Assembly (NCBI GenBank): GCA_002432425.1
Contig: DJEL01000046.1
Span: 27,234 to 91,233, forward strand
Reading direction: 5' to 3'
Origin: Lachnospiraceae bacterium UBA5899
GTDB lineage: Bacteria; Bacillota; Clostridia; Lachnospirales; Lachnospiraceae
Length of the DNA stretch: 64,000 bases
Part shown: positions 8,349 to 16,975 of the stretch, piece by piece
How the letters are laid out: every line of letters starts with the position of its first letter
How positions within the stretch are numbered: position 1 is the stretch's first letter
The notes under the pieces: model-generated
What the model was told of the DNA's origin: nothing
Database searches by the model: none
Seen by the model: the letters and a program-made list of their open reading frames with translations, nothing else
Position numbers and translations under genes: made by a program

Positions 8349-10619
8349 TCACACCTTCCAGATGTCCCTGTTGTATTCGGCAATGGTTCTGTCGGAGGAG
8401 AAGTAACCCGCCTTGGCGATGTTTACAATCATCATTTCCGCAAAGGCGCTTCTGTCCTCGTATGCCTTGTAGGCTTTCTCCCTGGCTTCCACGTAGGAGC
8501 GGAAGTCAAGCAGGGTCATGAACCAGTCTTTGTTTAAGATTTCTTTCTGAAGACGCATCAGGTTTTCCTCATGACCGATAGCCAGAAGCTCCTTGGATGT
8601 CATAAAGTCCACGGCTTCTTTTACCATGGCGTCTTTTTCGTAAATATCCTTTGCCACGTAGTCCGCCTTCTCGTAATGGGCAATGACCTCCTCACTCTTT
8701 GCGCCGAAAATAAAGATATTGTCATCTCCCACCAGCTCATGGATTTCCACGTTGGCGCCGTCCTCCGTACCTAAGGTCACGGCTCCGTTTAACATAAACT
8801 TCATGTTGCCGGTGCCGGAAGCTTCCTTGGAGGCCAAGGAAATCTGCTCGGAAATATCCGTAGCGGGAATGAGCTTTTCCGCCTTGGTCACGTTGTAATT
8901 TTCCACCATGACTACTTTAAGATAAGGACTGACTTCGGGGTCATGGTTTACCAGTTCCTGCAGACATAATATCAGATGAATGATGTCCTTGGCAATCACA
9001 TAAGCGGGTGCCGCCTTGGCGCCGAAAATCACGGTAATGGGCGTTGTGGGGATTTTGCCCGCCTTGATTTCCAGATATTTGTGAATGACGTACAGGGCGT
9101 TCATCTGCTGACGCTTGTATTCATGCAGACGCTTAATCTGGGTATCGAAAATGCTGTCGGGATTTAAGGTGATGCCCTGTGTTTCCTTCAGGTATTCGCA
9201 CAGCTCCTTCTTGTTTTCCATTTTCACCGCAAGCAGCTTTTCTTTCATCACGGCATCCTTTTTATAGGCAAGTAAATGGGAAAGTTCCTGCGCATCTTTC
9301 CGGTAACCGTTGCCGATGCCTGCATCGAGTAATGCCGACAGGCGGGGATTGCAGTGCAGAAGCCACCTGCGGAAGGTAATGCCGTTGGTCTTGTTGTTGA
9401 ATTTTTCCGGGTAAAGCTCGTAGAAAGCATGCAGTTCGGTCTGCTTTAAGATTTCCGTATGCAGGGAGGCTACACCGTTTACCGAAAAGCCGTAGTGGAT
9501 ATCGATATGCGCCATATGGACCACATCGTTTTTATCGATAATAACCACTTTTTCGTCCGCGTACTTTCTTCTTACCTTGTCGTCTAAAATTTCAATAATG
9601 GGCACAAGCTGCGGCACTACCTTCTGTAAATAGGCAATGGGCCACTTTTCCAGTGCTTCCGCTAAAATGGTATGGTTGGTGTAGGCACAGGTTTTCGATA
9701 CGATTTCAATGGCTTCGTCCATGCCGATGCCTTTTTTCACCAACAGACGGATAAGTTCCGGAATAATCATGGTCGGATGGGTATCGTTAATCTGGATGAC
9801 CGCATAGTCGTATAAATCATGGAGGTCGGAGCCTTTCTTCACGCACTCGTCTAAAATAAGCTGGGCGCCGCTGCTTACCATGAAATACTGCTGGTAAATG
9901 CGGAGCAGTCTGCCCTCTTCGTCGGAGTCATCCGGATAAAGGAACAGGGTCAGATTTTTCGCAATGTCGGTTTTATCAAAGGAAATGCCGTCCTTCACAA
10001 TGGACTCATCCACGGTATCCACATCAAACAAATGCAGTTTATTGGTCCGGTTTTCATAGCCGGTTACGGCAATGTCATACATTTTTGCCTGCAAAGTCAG
10101 GTTTCCGAAGGTAACCGGATAGGAAACACCGGTATCGTTCAGCCAGTTCTTCTTTTCCATCCAGGGATTGGGCATTTCCTTCTGCAGTCCGTCCGCAAAT
10201 TCCTGTTTGAAAAGTCCCAGATGATAATTTAAGCCGATGCCGTCGCCGGGAAGTCCCAGGCTTGCCATGGAGTCAAGGAAGCAGGCTGCCAGTCTGCCAA
10301 GACCGCCGTTTCCCAGAGAAGGTTCCGGTTCGATTTCTTCAATGGCGGCAAGGTTTTTCCCGTTTTCCGCAAGCAGTTCTTTTACCTCGTCATAGATGCC
10401 GAGGTTAATCATGTTGTTGGAAAGCAGCTTGCCGATCAGGAATTCGGCGGATACATAGTAAATCTTCTTTTTCCCTGTATCCGCTTCCTTCGCCGAATAG
10501 GTTTCTCTTTCCTCCGCCAGCTCCTTTACCACGGTGAGCAGGGCTTCGTAAATTTCTCTGTCCGATGCGTCTTTTACGGATTTACCGAGTTTCATCTGTA
10601 ATAATGCATGAATTGCCAT
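8349..10619 (-). CDS. glgP: Glycogen/maltodextrin phosphorylase
   Basis: A 756-residue GT35 phosphorylase that splits alpha-1,4-glucans with phosphate to glucose-1-phosphate. It shows EPEPSLGNGGLGRLAACFLDS near residue 98 (as EPSLGNGGLGRLAACF), and the pyridoxal-phosphate site EASGTGNMKFMLNGA with its lysine, followed by TLGTEDGANVEI. Length is near the bacterial norm (about 750-820). Start has AAGGAG eight bases upstream. It sits between the second permease (26 bases) and malQ, so uptake and phosphorolysis are encoded together. Confidence 0.95.
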   Translation of the reverse strand: MAIHALLQMKLGKSVKDASDREIYEALLTVVKELAEERETYSAKEADTGKKKIYYVSAEFLIGKLLSNNMINLGIYDEVKELLAENGKNLAAIEEIEPEPSLGNGGLGRLAACFLDSMASLGLPGDGIGLNYHLGLFKQEFADGLQKEMPNPWMEKKNWLNDTGVSYPVTFGNLTLQAKMYDIAVTGYENRTNKLHLFDVDTVDESIVKDGISFDKTDIAKNLTLFLYPDDSDEEGRLLRIYQQYFMVSSGAQLILDECVKKGSDLHDLYDYAVIQINDTHPTMIIPELIRLLVKKGIGMDEAIEIVSKTCAYTNHTILAEALEKWPIAYLQKVVPQLVPIIEILDDKVRRKYADEKVVIIDKNDVVHMAHIDIHYGFSVNGVASLHTEILKQTELHAFYELYPEKFNNKTNGITFRRWLLHCNPRLSALLDAGIGNGYRKDAQELSHLLAYKKDAVMKEKLLAVKMENKKELCEYLKETQGITLNPDSIFDTQIKRLHEYKRQQMNALYVIHKYLEIKAGKIPTTPITVIFGAKAAPAYVIAKDIIHLILCLQELVNHDPEVSPYLKVVMVENYNVTKAEKLIPATDISEQISLASKEASGTGNMKFMLNGAVTLGTEDGANVEIHELVGDDNIFIFGAKSEEVIAHYEKADYVAKDIYEKDAMVKEAVDFMTSKELLAIGHEENLMRLQKEILNKDWFMTLLDFRSYVEAREKAYKAYEDRSAFAEMMIVNIAKAGYFSSDRTIAEYNRDIWKV

Positions 10620-10645
10620 GGAAAATTCTCCTTATAAATATAAAA

Positions 10646-11488
10646 TCAACCTTTTACCGCACCGGCAGCCACACCCTTGATGATGTATTTCTGTCCTGCC
10701 AGATATACGATAATGATGGGGATAATGGTCAGCATGATGCTCGCCATCATGGGACCCATTTCTACCTTTCCGTAGCTGCCGCGGAAATACTGAATCAGCA
10801 TGGGAATGGTTTTGTACTTCTTGATATCCAGTACCAGAGTTGGGAGCAGGTAATCGTTCCATACCCACATGGCTTCCAGAATACCAACGGAAATCATGGT
10901 CGGCGCCAGCATGTGCATATCAATTTTGAAAAAGGTCTGTACCGGATTGCAGCCGTCAATAAGAGCCGCTTCTTCGATTTCCACCGGAATGGATTTTACG
11001 AAGCCGCAGAACATGAATACCGCAAGACCTGCGCCAAAGCCAAGGTAAATGATCCAGATGGTCCAAGGGGTATTCAGTTTCAGTCTGTCTGCTGTCTGGG
11101 ACAGGGTGAACATTACCATCTGGAACGGCACTACCATGGAAAACGCAAACAGGAAGTACATCAGTTTGCTGAAAAAGCTCTTCACACGGGTAATGTACCA
11201 TGCGCACATGGAACAGAACAGTAAAATTGCCGCAACGGATGTTACCGTAATAAATAAGCTGTAGAAAAGGCTGCTTAAAAAGCCCTTGGATGCAATGGCA
11301 TCAATGTAGTTGTCAAGTCTCGCAAAGGTTTCTGCCGTAGGGAGTCTGAAAACCGTACCGGTGCTGATTGCGGATTCCTTTTTTAAGGAATTCATTAAAA
11401 TCATGAAGGCGGGATAAATCCAAAGTAAGGAAAAAACGGAAAGAACTACCGTCCAGATATAATTGCCGATATTTTTCTTTTGTTTCAT
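10646..11488 (-). CDS. Carbohydrate ABC transporter permease, MalG type
   Basis: A 280-residue inner-membrane permease with six predicted helices. The EAA loop that docks the ATPase is EEAALIDGCNPVQTFFKI (about residues 190-207). Its start codon overlaps the upstream permease stop as TAATG, implying translational coupling. It would pair with the MalF-type protein and the binding protein encoded just upstream to import maltodextrins; this is inferred from the adjoining phosphorylase and amylomaltase. No ATPase is encoded here, so a shared MsmK/MalK-type ATPase elsewhere is likely, as is common for CUT1 systems in Gram-positives. Confidence 0.92.
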   Translation of the reverse strand: MKQKKNIGNYIWTVVLSVFSLLWIYPAFMILMNSLKKESAISTGTVFRLPTAETFARLDNYIDAIASKGFLSSLFYSLFITVTSVAAILLFCSMCAWYITRVKSFFSKLMYFLFAFSMVVPFQMVMFTLSQTADRLKLNTPWTIWIIYLGFGAGLAVFMFCGFVKSIPVEIEEAALIDGCNPVQTFFKIDMHMLAPTMISVGILEAMWVWNDYLLPTLVLDIKKYKTIPMLIQYFRGSYGKVEMGPMMASIMLTIIPIIIVYLAGQKYIIKGVAAGAVKG

Positions 11489-12339
11489 TACTGCTGCACC
11501 TCCTTAGAACGGGTTGCCTTTAACTGGAACAGGGAAATCGCGATAACCAGAATACAGAAGATAACGGCTTTTGCCTGTCCGTATCCCTTCCAGAGCGCAC
11601 CTGCACGGGCGTAGAAGGTCTGGTAAATATTGAGCGCCATCATTTCTGTGGAGTGATTGGGATCACCGCCTGTTAAGGCTAAGTTCTGGTCAAAGAGCTT
11701 AAAGGAATTGGTCAGTGTCAGGAATACACATACGGTAATGGATGACATAACCATGGGGATTTTTACTTTTAGCAACGTCTGCCATTTGTTTGCGCCGTCA
11801 ATTTCCGCTGCTTCAATCAGGGAATCGGGAACGTTCTGCAGACCCGCGATGTAGATAATCATCATGTAACCGATTTGCTGCCAGCACATCAGAATGATGA
11901 GACCCCAGTATCCCGCGGAAGAGTTGAGAGCTAAAAGCGGTTTTTCCACAAGGGTCAGTACGCAGTTAATCAAAATCTGCCAGATATAACCGAGTACGAT
12001 ACCGCCAATCAGGTTCGGCATAAAGAATACGGTTCGGAAAATATTGGTTCCCTTGATCTTCTGGGTCAGAAGAACTGCCAGACCAAAGGCGATAATGTTA
12101 ATGGTCAGAATGGAAACTGCCGCAAACAATACGGTGAATACAAAGGAACGTCCGAACGAAGCATCCGTCAGCGCTGCTTTGTAATTGGAAAGTCCAACCC
12201 ACTCTGCATTGTTTACCGTTGTAAACTTACAAAAAGATAAATACAACCCCTGACCAAACGGAACGATAAATCCGATAATAAATGCAATCAATGTGGGAAG
12301 AACAAAAATCGGTGCACTTTTCTTTAATGCCTTCTCCAT
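11488..12339 (-). CDS. Carbohydrate ABC transporter permease, MalF type
   Basis: A 283-residue permease with six membrane helices starting at about residue 12 (FVLPTLIAFIIGFIVPF). EAA loop: EAAEIDGANKWQTLLKVKIP (about 178-197). It lacks the long periplasmic loop of E. coli MalF, as is usual in Firmicutes. AGGTAGC-type ribosome-binding site (GGAGGTAGCTT) precedes the ATG. It follows the binding protein gene across an intercistronic hairpin. Confidence 0.92.
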   Translation of the reverse strand: MEKALKKSAPIFVLPTLIAFIIGFIVPFGQGLYLSFCKFTTVNNAEWVGLSNYKAALTDASFGRSFVFTVLFAAVSILTINIIAFGLAVLLTQKIKGTNIFRTVFFMPNLIGGIVLGYIWQILINCVLTLVEKPLLALNSSAGYWGLIILMCWQQIGYMMIIYIAGLQNVPDSLIEAAEIDGANKWQTLLKVKIPMVMSSITVCVFLTLTNSFKLFDQNLALTGGDPNHSTEMMALNIYQTFYARAGALWKGYGQAKAVIFCILVIAISLFQLKATRSKEVQQ

Positions 12340-12350
12340 AAGCTACCTCC

Positions 12351-12387
12351 AAAAAACGGGCAGGCTTTTTCAGGTTCCTGCCCGTTT
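12351..12387 (-). terminator. Intercistronic hairpin between binding protein and permeases
   Basis: Perfect 11-base arms AAACGGGCAGG (12354-12364) and CCTGCCCGTTT (12377-12387); read on the minus strand the second arm runs into six T. It lies inside the transport operon, after the binding-protein stop and before the permease ribosome-binding site, so partial termination or 3'-end protection would give excess binding protein. Confidence 0.8.
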
Positions 12388-12400
12388 GCTATAATCTGAA

Positions 12401-13771
12401 TTACTGCTGATTTGCCAACTGATATTCGGTTGCCCATCCGTCTACGAATGCGCTTACGACTGCATCCCAGTTCGCATCGGTTTCGTCTGCTGCGTATGCG
12501 GTCAGAGCGGAGCCTACACCGTTCTTCCATTCTTCGGAAGGCATTGTGGTGAAGTTCCATGAAACGGGAGTCTTGCCTTCTGCGGTGTACTCTCTGTCCT
12601 GCTGAACGAACAGGTTAGCGGATTCCTTTGCATTCTTGAAAGGAATTACGAAGCCCATGTCGTCTGCCATGCTGGAAGTACCTTCTTCAGAAGTTACACA
12701 CCAGTAAAGGAAGTCTAAGGTTGCCTGAATGTCTGCGGGGTCTGCATCTTTGTTTACACACCAGTAGTTCTCGGTACCGGTGCAGAGACCCTGGTTTGCT
12801 TCATCGCCTACACCAATGTAGATAGGGATCATGGCTAAATCGTCATCGGAGAATTTGCCTTCGCCGACTAAATTGCCGTATTCCCAGGAACCGTTCTGGA
12901 AGAAGACTGCCTGCTTGTTTAAGAATTCATTACGGGAGTCATCGCCGGTCTTTGCTGCAAGGTCCTTGCCTGCGCAGGTGCTGTTATTTACATATAAGTC
13001 CCAGATTGCACGGTATGCATCCAGATAGGTGCCTTTGATGGCATCGGTGGAGCTGATTCCTTCGTCTTTGTATTCAAAGTAAATAGGAAGGTTTGCTAAG
13101 TGCGTCTTAAATCTCCAGTCGGAAGAACCGTCCATACCTGCGGAGGTAAATGCGGAAAATCCGAGTTCGGAAGAACGTGCGGTAATGTCTTCCGCTACTT
13201 TCTTAAGATCTGCAAAGGACTTGATGTCATCTACGCTGTAGCCTGCTTCTTTCAGTAAAGTCTTGTTGCAGATAAGTCCGTAAGACTCAATTACATAGGC
13301 GATACCGGCAACGGAGTCTCCGTCTTTCAGTGCGTAATCTTCGCTGGTCAGTTCGTTGTATACTGCGGAACCGGAGAGGTCATAGCAGTAATCCTTCCAG
13401 TTTGCCAGACCTACGGGGCCGTTTACCTGGAATAAGGTAGGAGCGCCGCTCTTGCCCATTTCACTCATCAGAGTGGTTTCATAGTTGCCGCTTGCTGCGG
13501 TAACAACGGTTACCTTGGTACCGGTCTGTTCGGTATAGGTCTTTGCCAGTGCCTGCCACTGCTCATCCTGTTCCGGTTTGAAGTTCAGGTAATATACGGA
13601 GCCGTCTGCTGCGCTGCTGTCATCTGTTTTGCTTTCCGTTGCTGCGCCGGTGCTTTCATTATTGCTGCCTGCATTGTCATTGTTTGTTGTTTCGCTGCCG
13701 CATCCGGCAAGTGTTCCCATTGCCAGCATGGCTGCCATTCCAAGTGCCATAAAACGTTTGCTGTTTTTCAT
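12401..13771 (-). CDS. Maltodextrin-type solute-binding lipoprotein
   Basis: A 456-residue extracellular binding protein of the MalE/CUT1 class. A signal peptide ends in the lipobox LAGC with the lipidated cysteine at position 24, followed by a Ser/Asn/Thr-rich linker (about 25-55) and the bilobal domain. Ends with the usual WATEYQLANQQ-type helix. It lies at the head of the transporter genes. Substrate assignment to malto-oligosaccharides rests on the neighbouring phosphorylase and amylomaltase, not on residues. It is a distant paralog, not a copy, of the lipoprotein at 13909-15207. Confidence 0.9.
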   Translation of the reverse strand: MKNSKRFMALGMAAMLAMGTLAGCGSETTNNDNAGSNNESTGAATESKTDDSSAADGSVYYLNFKPEQDEQWQALAKTYTEQTGTKVTVVTAASGNYETTLMSEMGKSGAPTLFQVNGPVGLANWKDYCYDLSGSAVYNELTSEDYALKDGDSVAGIAYVIESYGLICNKTLLKEAGYSVDDIKSFADLKKVAEDITARSSELGFSAFTSAGMDGSSDWRFKTHLANLPIYFEYKDEGISSTDAIKGTYLDAYRAIWDLYVNNSTCAGKDLAAKTGDDSRNEFLNKQAVFFQNGSWEYGNLVGEGKFSDDDLAMIPIYIGVGDEANQGLCTGTENYWCVNKDADPADIQATLDFLYWCVTSEEGTSSMADDMGFVIPFKNAKESANLFVQQDREYTAEGKTPVSWNFTTMPSEEWKNGVGSALTAYAADETDANWDAVVSAFVDGWATEYQLANQQ

Positions 13772-13801
13772 ACTTTTTCTCCCTTTCTTGTTTTACAAGG
13801 T

Positions 13802-13818
13802 GTGCTGTCATGCAGCAC
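13802..13818 (-). promoter_or_regulatory. Leader hairpin upstream of the transport operon
   Basis: Inverted repeat GTGCTG-N5-CAGCAC in the 137-base gap before the binding-protein gene. The gap must hold the operon promoter; a TATGAT lies at about 13838-13843 on the minus strand but no good -35 is present, as expected for an activator-dependent promoter. The AraC-type regulator at 16972-18564 is the obvious candidate activator. Confidence 0.4.
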
Positions 13819-13908
13819 GTTTCTTTGTTATGCACTTATCATAGCAGTTATCCTTAAGCGACCATTATCAAATATTCAACCTGATATGCAAAAAATTAAA
13901 CCTGCCGG

Positions 13909-15207
13909 CTACCTTTCCGCCTCATACTCCTTTATGCTTTCATCCGCCATTTTCACAAAGCCTTCCGCGTCAATCTTGCCTTCCGCCAAGAGGGGCAGCG
14001 CCTCTCCCAGCGTTTCCTCCTGCAGGATGGAATTCCATTTTACCTGATAGTTGGGCACAATCTGCGCCGCGCCGGTGAAGGCTTCCATATAGTCCGACAG
14101 TACCTTGGGACTTTCCGCAAAGTCCTGTGTGAAAAAAGCTTCCCGTTCTTCTTTGTTGTAATGGGTGCGGAATTTCAAAAACTCCACCGCCGCTTCCTTT
14201 ACCTCGTCGCTGTAGGTGGATACCACCGCCCAGCCGAAGGTCTCCGGGGATGCCACCATGGTTTTCCCGGGGAAGGAGGCAAAACGCACTTTGTCCTCCC
14301 AGCCGTCCGGTATCTGTTCAATCATCCAGTAACCGTTGGGTATCATGGCTGCCTTGCCGGAAAAGAAATTGGTGTATGCCACATCGTAGTCCGCATGCAG
14401 GGCGTCCTCCGTGGTATAGGAAAAAAGTCTCTGCAGGGTTGCCGCCAGCTTGTAACCGCTCTTGTTATCGTAACTTTCCGGCAGCATCTGGCGCATAAAG
14501 TCCGCACCCTCCAAGTCCTCCGCCACCGCCGCGGTGGCAATCAGCATGGGCGCCCAGCCGGTGCCTTCCGTATGCAGGGCAAGGGGCGTGATGCCCTTCT
14601 CTTTCAGCTTATCACAGCAGGCATAAAACTCCTCCCAGGTGGTGGGGAAGCTTTCTATCCCCGCCTGTGTGAACAGTTCTTCATTATAAAACATGCCGGA
14701 GCAGGTAAATGCCGCCGTGCTGATGGGACCTAAATACACCTTTCCGTCCTCGTAGGTGCAGCCCTTTAGGACCGCCGGTTCGATTTCCGCCATCCACGCT
14801 TCATCTTCCTCAAGGTAGGGCGTCAAATCGGTAAGCCGTCCCTCTTCCACCATCATCTGGTAAAAAGAAGGCACCGTACACACATCATAGATAATGGCGG
14901 GCAGGGTTCCGGTCACGTTCATCCGTTTTAAGTTCTGCCGGTATTCCTCTTCCGTTTCCAGCACCCACTCCACATCCAGATAATATTTTCCTTCGTATGC
15001 CTTGTTGAAAGCATCCGCCAGCTCCTGATTGTTCTTCTTGCCCGTGGTGGGGTCAACCGTAAAAATAATGGGAATACGCACCGCTTCCGTGCTTTCCGCT
15101 TCGTTTTTATTCTTCTCCGTGCTGCCGCAGCCGGTAAAAAGAGTGCCGAGCAGGCTCATGGTAAGAAGCAGCGCCAACGCTCTTTTTCCGTTTCTATTCT
15201 TCTTCAT
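13909..15207 (-). CDS. Second solute-binding lipoprotein, linked to the two-component genes
   Basis: A 432-residue extracellular binding protein: signal peptide, lipobox FTGC with Cys at position 27, then an SBP_bac domain (for example TTWEEFYACCDKLKEKGITP and FLKFRTHYNKEEREAF). The start at 15207 follows GGAGGTGAGC; the longer frame is wholly inside the kinase gene. It overlaps the histidine kinase gene by 14 bases and lacks its own permeases, so it may act as an accessory sugar sensor for the kinase rather than as a transporter part. Alternatively it serves the same permeases with different ligand range. Confidence 0.87.
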   Translation of the reverse strand: MKKNRNGKRALALLLTMSLLGTLFTGCGSTEKNKNEAESTEAVRIPIIFTVDPTTGKKNNQELADAFNKAYEGKYYLDVEWVLETEEEYRQNLKRMNVTGTLPAIIYDVCTVPSFYQMMVEEGRLTDLTPYLEEDEAWMAEIEPAVLKGCTYEDGKVYLGPISTAAFTCSGMFYNEELFTQAGIESFPTTWEEFYACCDKLKEKGITPLALHTEGTGWAPMLIATAAVAEDLEGADFMRQMLPESYDNKSGYKLAATLQRLFSYTTEDALHADYDVAYTNFFSGKAAMIPNGYWMIEQIPDGWEDKVRFASFPGKTMVASPETFGWAVVSTYSDEVKEAAVEFLKFRTHYNKEEREAFFTQDFAESPKVLSDYMEAFTGAAQIVPNYQVKWNSILQEETLGEALPLLAEGKIDAEGFVKMADESIKEYEAER

Positions 15208-16975
15208 TCTGCTCACCTCCTCCGGGAATGCGGATGATACAGGTGGTGCCGTCTTCCTCCGCCCGGTACAAATACCGCACACCATCCCCGTATTTTAACC
15301 GCAGCCTGGTAAGTACATTCACCACGCCGTAGCCGTTTTTCTGATTGGGGAAGCTTTTCTTGGCTTCGGAAACCGGCTTTTCGTTCAGGGCATTGATTTT
15401 TTCCGCCATGTCCTCCTCAATGGGCGTACCGTTGTTGTAAACCTCCAGCAGCAAATCACCGCCGTCCCGGTACAGGCGGATGGCAATCACGCCTCCCTCG
15501 TATATTTCCCGGAAACCGTACTTGATGGCATTTTCCACAAGCGGCTGTAAAATCAGCTTCAGGACATAGGTTTTCTCCGGTTTCACCTCACAGTCCACCG
15601 TGTAGGTAAACAGGTTGTCGTTGCGGATTTCCTGAATTTGCAGGTAGCTTCTGACATTTTCCAGCTCGTCCGCCACCGTCACAATGTCGTCGCCCTTACT
15701 TAAGGAAAGACGCAGGTACTTGGAAAGTGCCTGAATCATTTTCATAGTCGTTTCTTCTTTGTTGATACGCGCCAGCATGTAAATGGTGTCCAGTGTGTTA
15801 TACAGAAAATGCGGGTTAATCTGGCTGATTAACATATTCAGTTCGCTGGTGCGCAGCTCCTTCTGCTGGTCCTTGATTTCCGTCAGAAGATTTTCGATGT
15901 TGATGAGCATTTTATTGTAGGAATTTCCAATCTGGTCCAGCTCCGTGTTCGTATGCAGATGCACCTGATGGGAAAAATCGTTGCCATCGAATTCCGTCAT
16001 CGCCCTGTTAAGTACCTTAATGGGCTTGGTGATTTTGTCGGAGAAATACACACTCAAAACCACCGCAATGGCAATGACCAGAAAATAGATGAAAAACAAT
16101 ACCATCACAATTTTTCCGGTGCCCTTGTTTAACACCTGCTCCGGCACTATGGTAAAGACCGAGAACCCGCTCTGCTTCTGTTTATACAGAAACAGCACGC
16201 CCTCCGCCACTCTTTCGCTCTGCAGCACAACACCGGTTTTCTCTTCCGCCGCATAGTCCGCCAGCAGTCTTTTCGTGCTCTCCGTCAGGGAAAAAGAAGC
16301 GGGATACCGGGAGGCGCAGATATTGCCGCCGGCATCCATGACGCCCATGGCTGCTTCCTTTGTAAAGGTGTCACCGCCTTCCTTTATACTGTCCAGAAAG
16401 CCGTCGTCCATCCGAAGAAACAGATAGCCCGGTTCGTGGGCGTAATCTAAGCTATGCACCTTTCTGCCGATAAAAAGTGCTTCCTTTCCTGTACCGAACA
16501 GGGTGTCCTCCGTCACAAACCAGACCGTATCCGCATAGGAATCTCCTAATTTGTCTACAAGCCCGCTTGCTTCAAAATCCGCATATGTAATTTTGGAATA
16601 AGAACGGGTATACAGGTTCTGCTTATTGTCCGCATAGCAGTACTCGGATACGTAATCTAAATTAATATACGCAAAATATTTGCTCAGGGAATTGCGTTTC
16701 ACTTCCTCAAGCGGCTTTGCCTTTAAGCTCTGCTGCACCTGGTCGTTTAAGATACATTCCTCGGTGGCCTTGTCCGCCTTCTGGAACAGATTGTCTAGGG
16801 AAATGCCCGTCTTTTCATTTAAGAACGCATACTGGTTCGTCACAATGTTAAGCATATTGCCGCGCATATAAAACCAGACTCCTACGCTGGACAATAAAAG
16901 TGCCAGCAGTAAAAGTCCGATGGTATACCTTAAATATTTTTTTTGAAATCCCGATACGCTCTTTTTCTTTCTCAT
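15194..16975 (-). CDS. Sensor histidine kinase, YesM/LytS-like family
   Basis: A 593-residue membrane kinase. Helix 1 at about 16-36, an extracellular cache-like domain of about 250 residues, helix 2 at about 287-309, a HAMP domain, then the His_kinase motif ISQINPHFLYNTLDTIYML with the phospho-accepting His near residue 390 and an ATPase domain with N-box LQPLVENAIKYGF and a glycine box near NQKNGYGVVNV. This class usually senses extracellular sugars. Its start overlaps the regulator's stop by four bases and its end overlaps the lipoprotein gene, so the three are translated as a unit. Confidence 0.93.
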   Translation of the reverse strand: MRKKKSVSGFQKKYLRYTIGLLLLALLLSSVGVWFYMRGNMLNIVTNQYAFLNEKTGISLDNLFQKADKATEECILNDQVQQSLKAKPLEEVKRNSLSKYFAYINLDYVSEYCYADNKQNLYTRSYSKITYADFEASGLVDKLGDSYADTVWFVTEDTLFGTGKEALFIGRKVHSLDYAHEPGYLFLRMDDGFLDSIKEGGDTFTKEAAMGVMDAGGNICASRYPASFSLTESTKRLLADYAAEEKTGVVLQSERVAEGVLFLYKQKQSGFSVFTIVPEQVLNKGTGKIVMVLFFIYFLVIAIAVVLSVYFSDKITKPIKVLNRAMTEFDGNDFSHQVHLHTNTELDQIGNSYNKMLINIENLLTEIKDQQKELRTSELNMLISQINPHFLYNTLDTIYMLARINKEETTMKMIQALSKYLRLSLSKGDDIVTVADELENVRSYLQIQEIRNDNLFTYTVDCEVKPEKTYVLKLILQPLVENAIKYGFREIYEGGVIAIRLYRDGGDLLLEVYNNGTPIEEDMAEKINALNEKPVSEAKKSFPNQKNGYGVVNVLTRLRLKYGDGVRYLYRAEEDGTTCIIRIPGGGEQNEEE

